Source: a virus | Virus record (IMG/VR): IMGVR_UViG_3300030389_003520 | Coordinates: 1-29,013 of that record | Length of the DNA: 29,013 bases | Direction: 5' to 3' (one strand) | Part shown: positions 9,395 to 18,767 of the stretch, piece by piece | Position numbering within the stretch: position 1 is the first letter of the stretch | How the letters are laid out: each line of letters begins with the position of its first letter | Program-made: the position numbers and the translations under genes | Notes under the pieces: generated by a model | What the model was told of the DNA's origin: nothing | The model's database searches: none | The model's input: the letters and a program-made list of their open reading frames with translations, nothing else

Positions 9395-9395
9395 A

Positions 9396-10514
9396 TTATA
9401 TTGTATATCTTGTTGGATCGTTATACGCTTGATTTATTAAATTTTGTATATAAGCAGCTTCTCCACCTGATCTGTAATCATAATTATTTTCAGCTCTCAT
9501 TTCCTTTCTTCTTTGGCTTAGTTGACCTTTATCGTAACTGTCAGCGTAGTTAAATTGAGGTGTTGCGTTTACAGAGTTAAAGATCGCGTTAGATATTGTT
9601 GGTTGTGATAACGTAGACTGATTAAACAAATTATTAGTAAAATTATCAAGAACACCTGGTGGTGTTGTACGTCTTGGAGTACTTAGTAAATCGTCTCCAA
9701 ATTGAAAATTTTCAGGAATAAAAGAAATATTAGAAGTTTGACCTAAACCTAAGCTTGAGTCTACAGGACTAGATGCTTTTCTATTAAATCCACCAGCCAT
9801 AGCAAATGAACCAGCTGTACTAAGTGCATCAGAAACAAAACCAGTTATAGCTTGAGTTTTTTGCCCTCTTAATAACTCTTCGTTCATATCAAACTGTGTT
9901 TTAGCAGCGTCTCTACCTGCTTTTAATTGCATTATATTTAAAGCTCTTTGGTTTTCATTTTGCTCTCTTAAATAATCACCATAAGCAACTCTTTGCTCGG
10001 CTTGTTGTTCCATAGCAGATACTCTTAGCGCGCCTTGTGCCATTAAAGCTTGATTTCTTGATTCTTGTTGACCTATACTAGCTGCAGCTCTAGCGTTTTG
10101 TAGCGTAGCTTGATTTGCCATAGCTTGAGCTAAACCAGCTATACCGCTAGCACCCGCTGCTCCTCTAAACTGATCCATTATATTAGCTCTACTTTGAGCC
10201 GCTTGTTGAGAAGCAAACTGTGCTGCTTGTTGATTAACAGTTATATCTTCAAAAGGATTTTCAAACTGTGTTTGTATATTAGCAAAAGGATTACTTATTT
10301 CTATATCTTGAAGAGCTTGTAAATTTTCTCTAAAAGTTTCTCCACTTCTTGTTCTTGCTTTTTCTTGTGCTTTTAACTGTCTATTAGCACTTCTATAGTT
10401 TCCAATCGCTTCTACTCCAGCTCCAACAGCGGCACTTATAGCCATAATAGTTAAGGGATCAACAAATTTTGTTGGGCTCTTTTTCATTGGTGTTATTCTT
10501 TTTCCTACAGGCAT
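9396..10514 (-). CDS. internal/ejection virion protein, T7 gp14-like
   Basis: A 372-residue protein with a short basic N-terminus, a hydrophobic Ala/Gly-rich segment at about residues 22-37 (TIMAISAAVGAGVEAIG), and a long Gln/Ala-rich helical body (residues ~40-240, with QQAAQFASQQAAQSR and repeated QALMAQGAL-type heptads). A second small hydrophobic stretch follows near 225-245 (FVSDALSTAGSFAMAGG), then a disordered Ser/Asn-rich tail. A membrane-active start followed by an Ala/Gln-rich coiled region is typical of the first ejection protein of T7-like podoviruses, which inserts in the host outer membrane. It is the first of three adjacent ejection-type genes, after a 49-nt gap that may mark a new translation or transcription unit. 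The function is inferred from composition and position. Confidence 0.7.
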   Translation of the reverse strand: MPVGKRITPMKKSPTKFVDPLTIMAISAAVGAGVEAIGNYRSANRQLKAQEKARTRSGETFRENLQALQDIEISNPFANIQTQFENPFEDITVNQQAAQFASQQAAQSRANIMDQFRGAAGASGIAGLAQAMANQATLQNARAAASIGQQESRNQALMAQGALRVSAMEQQAEQRVAYGDYLREQNENQRALNIMQLKAGRDAAKTQFDMNEELLRGQKTQAITGFVSDALSTAGSFAMAGGFNRKASSPVDSSLGLGQTSNISFIPENFQFGDDLLSTPRRTTPPGVLDNFTNNLFNQSTLSQPTISNAIFNSVNATPQFNYADSYDKGQLSQRRKEMRAENNYDYRSGGEAAYIQNLINQAYNDPTRYTI

Positions 10515-10563
10515 ATTATTATATTTTATGTATTTATAGTCACTCTTATTCGTAATTATTTAA

Positions 10564-11796
10564 TTATGCAACAGTTAATATGTTATCTAAGTTAAGTGTT
10601 GTAGTAAAACTTTCTTCGCCAAAAGAAGAAATATATATAGTTGCTTTTATAGTAGCTGATCTACTACTACCAGTAAATGTAACTGTTTGTCCGTTTTCTA
10701 TAGTTTGATTAGTACTAACAACTACACTGACACCAGAATTAACAGTATCTACATGTGGTGAAGTACATGTTACACCTATACCAGTCATTAATACAGTTTC
10801 AGCTGCTTTTATACCATCTGTACTAGTTAAAGGTATTGTTCTAGAGTTACTAGCACTATTATCTAAAGTTGTAACTACAGGTTCTATTGTTAAAGATATA
10901 TCATCTATCAAAAATCTACTACCAAATATTTGTCCAGCTCCATCAGACCCTGTATCAGTAAACGTTATACTAGCACCGTCAGAAACGTTACAAGTATTGT
11001 TCATTGTTAATGTTTTAGTATCATTGTTTATAGAAGAGACTGTAGTACTACTTGGCACTCCTGACCCAGAAACTGCTTGTCCAACTCTTATTTTATCTAC
11101 ATCGTCAAAAACAACTGAAGTACTATTAACAGCACCATTAACTGTTTTAACAATAGTAACTTCAAAATCAGTTATTAAAGGTTGTCTTGCTATAACAAAC
11201 TGACTAGTACTTAAAGTAACATTAAAGTCTATATCTACTTTAGTAGACTCAGATTTAAGTACATCACTACCAGTTGTATTACCACCATATTCAGCTCTAG
11301 TTTGAGTATACGATGTGTTTCTAGGTTTAGATATAGATACGTTAGAAGGTAAAGTATTGTAACTACCACTACTAGCTGGTGAAGCTAAAGAAAACGTAAT
11401 CTGCGTGTCTAAAAATTGATATATAGAGCTTGTTAAAAGTTCGTCGTTTTTGTTATTTTCTACTTTATGTAAAATTTTTTCGTTTACACCTAGTATATTT
11501 AATTCTGTGTTAAAATGAGGTTCTGCTTGTATAAATATATTATACTCATCATTATCTGTTACAGCAGGAAATTTTATATAATCATTATATTTTCCATTTG
11601 TTATTTTAGCGTTCTCTAATCTACTATATGTCGATGTAAAAGTTCTTGTTTTAAAATTATAATAATGTGTGTCTTCGTTAGTAATATAAATACTAAAAAC
11701 AGCATCATCATCTCCTAAAACTGTAAAATACCTATTGGTCGTGCCACTAGGTAAGTCTTCTGTGCTTATTATAAAATTATTTATTTTTTTAATCAT
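10564..11796 (-). CDS. beta-rich virion protein with two adhesin-like repeats
   Basis: A 410-residue protein, poor in helix-forming sequence and rich in Thr, Ser, Val and Asn. The first ~110 residues form a beta-type domain (around YNIFIQAEPHFNTELN). Residues ~110-220 are another beta-rich region. Two similar modules follow at about 222-283 and 310-385. Each runs: hydrophobic strand, a G-x-x-V-x-x-x-G-V turn, then TLTMNN or VVVSTNQ, ending in a G-x-x-[IV]-T-F-T strand. The same pattern appears in the tail adaptor at 18768-20093. There is no enzyme motif. Position between the tail hub and the ejection genes suggests a tail appendage, head fibre or receptor-binding part, but this is not proven. 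It follows the 156-aa gene with a 1-nt gap, so it is translationally coupled. Confidence 0.65.
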   Translation of the reverse strand: MIKKINNFIISTEDLPSGTTNRYFTVLGDDDAVFSIYITNEDTHYYNFKTRTFTSTYSRLENAKITNGKYNDYIKFPAVTDNDEYNIFIQAEPHFNTELNILGVNEKILHKVENNKNDELLTSSIYQFLDTQITFSLASPASSGSYNTLPSNVSISKPRNTSYTQTRAEYGGNTTGSDVLKSESTKVDIDFNVTLSTSQFVIARQPLITDFEVTIVKTVNGAVNSTSVVFDDVDKIRVGQAVSGSGVPSSTTVSSINNDTKTLTMNNTCNVSDGASITFTDTGSDGAGQIFGSRFLIDDISLTIEPVVTTLDNSASNSRTIPLTSTDGIKAAETVLMTGIGVTCTSPHVDTVNSGVSVVVSTNQTIENGQTVTFTGSSRSATIKATIYISSFGEESFTTTLNLDNILTVA

Positions 11797-11797
11797 A

Positions 11798-12268
11798 TTA
11801 GCTTGATTTACTTACATTAGCATTAACACAAAACAACTCTGCTTTATCAGTTGAGTTATTTATAAATTGAGCATTTGCATAATATCCTTTTATAGTAGAA
11901 ACATTTACTTTAGAATTTTTTGCAAAAAATATCATTGAAGTGTTGCTAAAAAGTTCTAAAACAGAATTATTACTAACGTTAACTTCTATATGTTGAACAG
12001 GATCTTCTAACAAAGGGTTATCTGGAAATAACTCTGTTAAAATTGAAGAAGGACTTTGTGCAATTGAACTTTGTCCAAATCCTATTGATTTAACTATACC
12101 TAAACCGTGTAAAGCACTATTATCGTTGTGAAATATATTTTGCTCTTCTTCCAACTGAGTACTACCAGTTGTTACAGAACTATTAGAGGTAACTGATGTA
12201 AACAATATAGTGTCACCAACTTGTAAAGATTCATTTAAATTAAAAGGAAAGTTTAATATTATTATCAT
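11798..12268 (-). CDS. small conserved beta-rich phage structural protein
   Basis: A 156-residue protein. It opens with a beta-strand region and a GDTILFTS phrase, and ends with a phrase I recognise from many marine phage genomes (SKVNVSTIKGYYANAQF, then NNSTDKAELF and a Val-Ser-x-Ser-Ser end). That family has no established function that I know of and occurs among virion and tail genes. No membrane segment or catalytic motif is visible. The ATG overlaps the region just after the hub stop codon (TAA, one base, then ATG), so it is coupled to the 2164-aa gene. The family memory is not backed by a search here. Confidence 0.65.
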   Translation of the reverse strand: MIIILNFPFNLNESLQVGDTILFTSVTSNSSVTTGSTQLEEEQNIFHNDNSALHGLGIVKSIGFGQSSIAQSPSSILTELFPDNPLLEDPVQHIEVNVSNNSVLELFSNTSMIFFAKNSKVNVSTIKGYYANAQFINNSTDKAELFCVNANVSKSS

Positions 12269-12269
12269 A

Positions 12270-15200
12270 TTATATAGGTCTTACTGGAACTCTTCGTTTT
12301 ATATCTATTAATATTTGAAAATCTTGATTAGGCATAGTCCAACCACCGTTTGGTCCAGCTGAATAAATTACTTCACATCTTATTCTATCAGGATACGGGT
12401 ATCTATAACCAGGCGTAACTTGGTCAACATCATATTCTTCTATTAAAAATATATCACTAACACCTGGATACAGCTCTGTTAATAGAAGCTGTTGTAGTTG
12501 TCCTGTACTATAATCGTTATAAAGCTGACCATCAACAGTAATTCTCATAACAGTTTCACATTTTAAGTTTAAATTATTAATTCCTGGTAAAACTTCTCCA
12601 TGAGGCGAAAGTGCTGATGGGTTATTGTTTAAAAATATAGTTTTTGTAGGCATTAAAACAGCAGGTACATTTTGATCTGCAAATAAAACTCCTGGACTAG
12701 AAAATCCTGGTCTTGCAATAAAAGCAAAAAAGTCTGAAGCCGCTATATTAAAACCATCTGCTGGTAATATATTGAAAGAGTCAAATCTTAAATTTTGAAA
12801 AATACTATTACTAGAGTGATACAAACCTGGCTCTACATCTTCTGTATGTATATTTGTAGTAAAGCTATTATCGTCTATACTTGATGTTCCAGTAGTGTTA
12901 TTAGAATTTATTTCACTAAATCTTTGAACATCTTTTAATGTAAACAAAAACGTTGTCTCAGCATTTGGATCTGTAGCTAAAGATACACCTGCCGCGGCTG
13001 TTATTCTACCTATACCTTGTACGTGAAAAGACGCTGGATCAAAATCTGCCGTAGTGCCTTTTATATAATTATACCATTTACCTTCTTTTTTAATAAACTC
13101 ATCTATAGTACCTTGTTGAAGATCTGTTGTTATAAACTCTGTGTACCAACCTTTTTTACTTGTTATATTGTAATACTCACCGTCTCCGTATGTAGCTACG
13201 TTTTGACCAGGTATTAAAGGTGCAAACTCATCTATTTTTGACTGTGTACCTTCATAACCTAAAGCATAGTAATTTTTTACTGTACTTGGTGAATTATTTA
13301 AAAGTACTTGAAAACTAGAGTCATAATGTTTACCATAAAAATTATTTCTAGTTACATTAGTATAGTGTTTCCAAGGTTCACCGTTTTTCATACTAAAATA
13401 ACTTCCAGAAACACTAACACTTTGCTCTGGTATATAAGATTTAAAACTGGTCCAACCTTTTACGTCTTCTTGATAACTAATTGTTTTTTCAAAAGCAGCA
13501 ACTGTATTAACATCATATTCATCTTCACTACTAAAGTTTTTTATTAAAGTTAAATCATAAGCTTGGTTTTCAATATCATAACCTCCTAATAATCTCATTG
13601 GGTTATTAACATTGTCTTGATGCTTAAAATTATCTCTAAAATAATTATTCATACCAGCGTTTGATATAGGTGTTAAACCATCCATAGATAACCTAAGTAC
13701 AGCGCCTCTTTGTTTGTCTGTAAAATAAGCTCTATATCCATAAGAAGCAAAAGACTCTGGATTTTTAGATATACCATAGTCACCTACAAAAGGCATTGTT
13801 TGTCCTAAAACTCTAGCGTTAGCTGTTAACTGTGGATTACCATCTGCATTAAAAACAGCGTCTTTATTAGCTAATATTTTTAAAACTTTATCTTCACAAA
13901 AAGCAACTAAATCTGTTTGTCTTGAAAATAACTTTTGTATACTACCGTAAGTCGGATTTAAATCTTTAGTTATTTTTTCTGCTTGTATAAACTGGTTAAA
14001 ATTATTAACGCCACTAGTAGAATTATATAAGCCTGAAAATATTAAACCATATTTCCTACGTTGTTCTTCGTAAGGCTCGTCTAATGTACTAGATGCTTTA
14101 GCACCATTATCTATTGTTATAGAGTTAAATGTATCTCTAATTCTATCAGACTCAACTCCATTACCAAAAGAATAACAATTAAACCAATTTAAACCTATTT
14201 TTTGATTTGAAACATCTTTTTCAACAATAACTTCATTGAAATAATCTTGACCTTGAATATCAATTGGCGTACCTACAAAATCTATTATTTTGACTTGTTT
14301 ATAAGTACCATCATTGTTAGTTAATTTAATAAGTTTATTTTGTAAAACTCCACCTATAACTCCATTAGAAATTTTTAAAACTAAATGACCATTAGAATTT
14401 ATACTCCAATTACTTAAAACAATATTTTCACCTGTTGCGCTAGTGTTAATTATATCTAACGCAAACAAAGGATTAACTGCTTCTACAAAAGAACCTATAG
14501 GCGCGTATAAAGGCGCTTTTAATTCATCAAGTTTTGTAGGTATAAAATCAGTTGCTTCGTAATATATTTCTAAGTCTTGATCTTCTTTTGGTTCTGTTTC
14601 AAATATTGCAGGGTTTTCTGGAAAATCTATTTCGTTGTCTTCTAGTATATAATTATTAGTAATTATCTCTATACTACAAGGAAAATCATCAATAGTAGTT
14701 ATTTGCGACCCACTACCATCGCCATTATCATATAGTGGATGATAATCTGTCCAATCAGGATCGTTACCATCTAAATCTTCTAGCTCTATTCTAAACGTTA
14801 TTCTACGATTATGATGTGCGTTAAAATATCTTATAGCAGCATCAAGATTAGCTAAGTCTGTTGTAGTGACGTTAGGTTGATTTATACTACCGAACAAACT
14901 ATCCCAGTCAGCTAATATATCAGTATATGGAGCTTGATTTGTGTTAAAAGTTGATATTAAAGGCATATCGTGGTAATTAAACTTAAAAAACTTTTTTACA
15001 CTTTTTATATTGTATATTATTTGGTTAGGATCATTTGTAAATCTTATTTTATTTCCTTCAAATAAGTTATCCGCAAACTCTCTTGCGTTTTTATCATATT
15101 CTTTGTTTATACCCCAATATCCAGCCCAAGGCATATCACCACTCATAACATTAGCTGGAGCAAGTGGATTATAATTTTCTGTATTAAGTGTTTCTAAATC

Positions 15201-18200
15201 TTGACCTGGTTGTACTCCATACGGACCAACATAAGAAATATCTAAAGTATTATTAGTAACTCCGGCACCAGTACTGTAATAAATAAAATCACTAGTATTG
15301 CCACCATGACCTAAACCAACTAAACCTATCTGATCTGCAAAAGTACCAAAGTCAGAACTAAAATTAGTAAAAGGATTACCAGAAAATGATTGGTGTCTTA
15401 GAGTTGTAAGATTACTATTAGTAATTAACAAATGTTGTCCAAATATTGTAGAAGAACCAGTTGCAAAAAGCGCTGTTTCTTTTGAATCATCAAAACCAGC
15501 TAATCCCCAAAAAGGCTCTTCACCAGCTGCGTATGCTTCATCAATTATCCAACCTCCACTTCCATAAGCGTTAGAAGAAGTATTTTCAGAGCTATCACTA
15601 AGTATTTTATATATAGATCTCCAAGCAAAATAACTACAATAAGCATCAGTCGGTATATCTACACCTTCAGGATAATTATTGTTAAAATCTGTTATTACCC
15701 CAACGTGATTAGCAGCGCTTTTGTTACCAAAAAAAGGATAAGGTAAACTAATATCACCAGGTGTATCATCTTCTGTAAAGTTTTTTGCGTAAAAAGCTTT
15801 TATTGTATTAACTACTTTTGTTTGCTGAAAATTAGAAGTTGCTACAATAGCTTTTTCTATAAAAGCATCTCTAAGTATTTTTACAAAAAATCTACCTTGA
15901 AAAAGAGCTAAATTTTGTACAATATCTTGTGATATTTCTATTTTTATATTAGAATTACCGTTAACAGTGTCGTTATAAGTAGCAACTAATGACGTAGGTG
16001 TAGTATCTATAAAATCTACTGTTTCATTTAAAGCTTTTTTAAATCTAATATTATATCCTGTGGTAGTTCCAGAAGTATCTTTTTCTTTTTTTACACTATC
16101 TATTTCAAAATAATCACTAACTTTTCCATTTTCAACATTATTAGCATCTTCACCTATAAACCTTACGTATAAAACCCTGTCTCTGTCTTCTACTTTTTGT
16201 TTTTCGTCAAAATCTTCTAGCAACGTATTAACAAAACTATTTTGTAATTTTATTTCTTTGTTACCTCTTACTGGTTTAAAATCGTTTGCAGTTGCAGGAG
16301 CAGTAGCAGACGATGTGTTTACAAAAACATTACTATTACCAGTAGTAGCATCGTTTTGATTTCTAAAAGTTCCTATTATAGCTTTTCTAGTTTTAATATA
16401 CTCTGGAGCTTCGTTTTCTATAGCTAATATTTTATAAGTTTCTCCAGAAGTTTCAGCGACATCAACGTCTAGTCTCTTTTTTAATATTAAAGAAGTATCT
16501 ATATCTAATTTATTTCTATCTGAAGAAGCAAAACTAAGCCACACATTACCATCCTTTGCATCAAAATATCTATCTAAAGCTAAATTATAATACTCTGTAG
16601 ACGTTTCTTTTATAAAAACTTTAAAATATTTTGCCCAAGAAGGAGCTTCAGTATTGTTTTTAAATGCTAACTGCGTTTGTCTGCCAGAATCTAATTTATT
16701 TATTTTAAAACTACCAGTGTTATTTGAAAAAACTGGAGACTGTCTTTGATATTCGTCTGCATAAACAACACCTATTTGATATTCTCTTATAGATTTTAAA
16801 GACTTAAAACTACTACCTCTTTGTTCTAAATATACGTTTAAATCTATAGTGTTATCAAAATTATAATTTTGCAAATAATTAGCATAAACTATTCTACTAC
16901 CAGTTATTTCTTGTGCTAAAGCATTTCTAGGAACATTGTCATAAGGTCTTAAAAGTTGATTAGAAGGTAATAAAGACTGTATATGTTCTGCTTTAATAGA
17001 GTAAACATTGTTTATATAAGCATCATCTGTGTTTTTAAACTCAGTTACTTTGTAAATATTTGTTGAATTAGATTCTTTGTATAATAACTCAATTTCTTTA
17101 ACGTCTTTTGGTAAATCTTTTTGAACAATATTACTAACTTTTATTTCTTTTACAGAGTTTTCCATACCAAGATTATAACCTTTATCTACAGAATAATCAT
17201 ATTGCGATGGTAAAAAAGCTATTTCAGAAAAAGATGAAAAAGCAGAGTATTCTCCGTCTATATATTTATATCTAAAAGCAAATCTAGGAAACTTTAATTT
17301 ATATAAATTTTTATCAAAAGTATCTATTTTTACAAAAAAATTCTTTGTAACGTCTAAATTGTCTACTATTGATAAAACCCTACAAGTGTAATTAAAATTA
17401 TCTACATCAATTACTAAAACTCTAATATCAGCTTCTTTAACGTCAAACTGTCCGTTTAAATCAAATGTTTGTTTTAATGCAAGAGTTTCACCTTGTTTTA
17501 TAGTATCAACGTTCAAGGTTAAGTTTACAATATCTGATACTTGTAATCCAACTGTAAAACTAGTAGTACCTTTTACTTCGTTATCAGTACCTATTAGTTC
17601 TAAAATAGGTGATAAACTTGGCGCTCTACGTATTACAGTAACATGTTCTTCTGCTAATCTAACACCATCGTTTGTTGTTATGTTTTGATTTGGATTAACT
17701 AATAAAGTGTGTGCGTTGTTAATTGTACCTTCTATACATCTAGGTATGTTTATTTTTTTAGGCTCTGAAAACCCATCTGTAAAAAACAAAAGATCATCAA
17801 CAATATTTATACCTGTTATATAGTTTTTCTTTTGAAAATTTAAAGGTCCGTTTAAATCTTCAAATACAAAAAAATTAGGAGTTTGATTAGGAGATACAAT
17901 AGTATAAAGTTCACTCAAAGTTATTACTAACTTTTGAAACGCTTGACCAGTAGTAGGTATTGTAAAACTTCCAGCTACAACAATGTCTTCTATAACAGTG
18001 TTTTCTTCAAATAAATTTTTTATAGTAGTTGCTTGTGTAGGTGAGTTTGCATCTGGCTGTTGAGCTGCAAAACAGTTAACCTTCATACCAATTTTTAAAG
18101 TTTCTTTAGGTACTGCTACTGCTATTTGTTTTGCGTTAATAAGGGGTGAAGGTCCAGAAGTAGGAAATCCTTTTGAGTTAAATCCACTTGGAGGTGCTTG

Positions 18201-18764
18201 TCCAAAAGTACCAAAGTTTTTGTCAACGTTAAACTCTGTGTTAAATATTTCTAAAACAACGGTATGTTCTTCTGATACAACTGTTTTAGACTCTCCACTT
18301 TCAGTGGCTTCGTGTTGAAAAATATAATTTTTGTATTTATGTATGCCGTTAGACTTTAAATAAAAACCAGGTGTTTCACCAAATATTTCATCTGTAAAAG
18401 CGCTTTGGTTTGGTACTAAATCAAATGGTAGTTGAGTATCAAGGCCGTGTCTAACTAAATTATAAAATACGTCGTTTTTTTCATCTGCTATAGAACCAAT
18501 AGAACAACCTACTGTATCAATAGGAACATCTGGTGGTAATGTGTTAGTATTACCAGCTTCAGCGTAAACACCAAAAGCAGTTGCTTTAGGTAAAATAAAT
18601 TGTTTTGTATTACCTAATATATTTTGAATAGTTCCAACGTCTGAACCATCAGAAGTAGAAATTTGTATATTTTCTGCATTTCTATATTGACCGTTAGGTA
18701 CTATTCTTTCGTCAAGGTCTTTGTTCATTTTACCTTGAGCGAACGTATATTTAATTTCCGGCAT
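12270..18764 (-). CDS. giant neck/tail-hub protein, P22 gp10 / crAss-like tail stabilisation type
   Basis: A 2164-residue, almost wholly beta-rich protein. It opens with KYTFAQGKMNKDLDERIVPN and then RNAENIQIS, an opening I associate with phage tail-hub or DNA-stabilisation proteins of the P22 gp10 kind, which close the DNA channel under the portal and adaptor. A conserved propeller-like region lies at about residues 1615-1692 (LVAFCEDKVLKILANKDAVF, later YGYRAYFTDKQRGAVLRLS). The C-terminus is basic (KRRVPVRPI). There are no transmembrane segments. It is far longer than T7 gp12 (about 800 aa) or P22 gp10 (about 470 aa), so large beta domains have probably been added between about 300 and 1600. 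It follows the adaptor gene with a 3-nt gap, as expected for interacting neck proteins. Confidence 0.75.
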   Translation of the reverse strand: MPEIKYTFAQGKMNKDLDERIVPNGQYRNAENIQISTSDGSDVGTIQNILGNTKQFILPKATAFGVYAEAGNTNTLPPDVPIDTVGCSIGSIADEKNDVFYNLVRHGLDTQLPFDLVPNQSAFTDEIFGETPGFYLKSNGIHKYKNYIFQHEATESGESKTVVSEEHTVVLEIFNTEFNVDKNFGTFGQAPPSGFNSKGFPTSGPSPLINAKQIAVAVPKETLKIGMKVNCFAAQQPDANSPTQATTIKNLFEENTVIEDIVVAGSFTIPTTGQAFQKLVITLSELYTIVSPNQTPNFFVFEDLNGPLNFQKKNYITGINIVDDLLFFTDGFSEPKKINIPRCIEGTINNAHTLLVNPNQNITTNDGVRLAEEHVTVIRRAPSLSPILELIGTDNEVKGTTSFTVGLQVSDIVNLTLNVDTIKQGETLALKQTFDLNGQFDVKEADIRVLVIDVDNFNYTCRVLSIVDNLDVTKNFFVKIDTFDKNLYKLKFPRFAFRYKYIDGEYSAFSSFSEIAFLPSQYDYSVDKGYNLGMENSVKEIKVSNIVQKDLPKDVKEIELLYKESNSTNIYKVTEFKNTDDAYINNVYSIKAEHIQSLLPSNQLLRPYDNVPRNALAQEITGSRIVYANYLQNYNFDNTIDLNVYLEQRGSSFKSLKSIREYQIGVVYADEYQRQSPVFSNNTGSFKINKLDSGRQTQLAFKNNTEAPSWAKYFKVFIKETSTEYYNLALDRYFDAKDGNVWLSFASSDRNKLDIDTSLILKKRLDVDVAETSGETYKILAIENEAPEYIKTRKAIIGTFRNQNDATTGNSNVFVNTSSATAPATANDFKPVRGNKEIKLQNSFVNTLLEDFDEKQKVEDRDRVLYVRFIGEDANNVENGKVSDYFEIDSVKKEKDTSGTTTGYNIRFKKALNETVDFIDTTPTSLVATYNDTVNGNSNIKIEISQDIVQNLALFQGRFFVKILRDAFIEKAIVATSNFQQTKVVNTIKAFYAKNFTEDDTPGDISLPYPFFGNKSAANHVGVITDFNNNYPEGVDIPTDAYCSYFAWRSIYKILSDSSENTSSNAYGSGGWIIDEAYAAGEEPFWGLAGFDDSKETALFATGSSTIFGQHLLITNSNLTTLRHQSFSGNPFTNFSSDFGTFADQIGLVGLGHGGNTSDFIYYSTGAGVTNNTLDISYVGPYGVQPGQDLETLNTENYNPLAPANVMSGDMPWAGYWGINKEYDKNAREFADNLFEGNKIRFTNDPNQIIYNIKSVKKFFKFNYHDMPLISTFNTNQAPYTDILADWDSLFGSINQPNVTTTDLANLDAAIRYFNAHHNRRITFRIELEDLDGNDPDWTDYHPLYDNGDGSGSQITTIDDFPCSIEIITNNYILEDNEIDFPENPAIFETEPKEDQDLEIYYEATDFIPTKLDELKAPLYAPIGSFVEAVNPLFALDIINTSATGENIVLSNWSINSNGHLVLKISNGVIGGVLQNKLIKLTNNDGTYKQVKIIDFVGTPIDIQGQDYFNEVIVEKDVSNQKIGLNWFNCYSFGNGVESDRIRDTFNSITIDNGAKASSTLDEPYEEQRRKYGLIFSGLYNSTSGVNNFNQFIQAEKITKDLNPTYGSIQKLFSRQTDLVAFCEDKVLKILANKDAVFNADGNPQLTANARVLGQTMPFVGDYGISKNPESFASYGYRAYFTDKQRGAVLRLSMDGLTPISNAGMNNYFRDNFKHQDNVNNPMRLLGGYDIENQAYDLTLIKNFSSEDEYDVNTVAAFEKTISYQEDVKGWTSFKSYIPEQSVSVSGSYFSMKNGEPWKHYTNVTRNNFYGKHYDSSFQVLLNNSPSTVKNYYALGYEGTQSKIDEFAPLIPGQNVATYGDGEYYNITSKKGWYTEFITTDLQQGTIDEFIKKEGKWYNYIKGTTADFDPASFHVQGIGRITAAAGVSLATDPNAETTFLFTLKDVQRFSEINSNNTTGTSSIDDNSFTTNIHTEDVEPGLYHSSNSIFQNLRFDSFNILPADGFNIAASDFFAFIARPGFSSPGVLFADQNVPAVLMPTKTIFLNNNPSALSPHGEVLPGINNLNLKCETVMRITVDGQLYNDYSTGQLQQLLLTELYPGVSDIFLIEEYDVDQVTPGYRYPYPDRIRCEVIYSAGPNGGWTMPNQDFQILIDIKRRVPVRPI

Positions 18765-18767
18765 ATA

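Noticed and set aside
10515-10563. Promoter in the 49-nt gap before the gp14-like gene
   Set aside because: Only A/T-rich sequence with no distinct -33 TTTG or -7 TAnnTTTG pair that stands out from the background.
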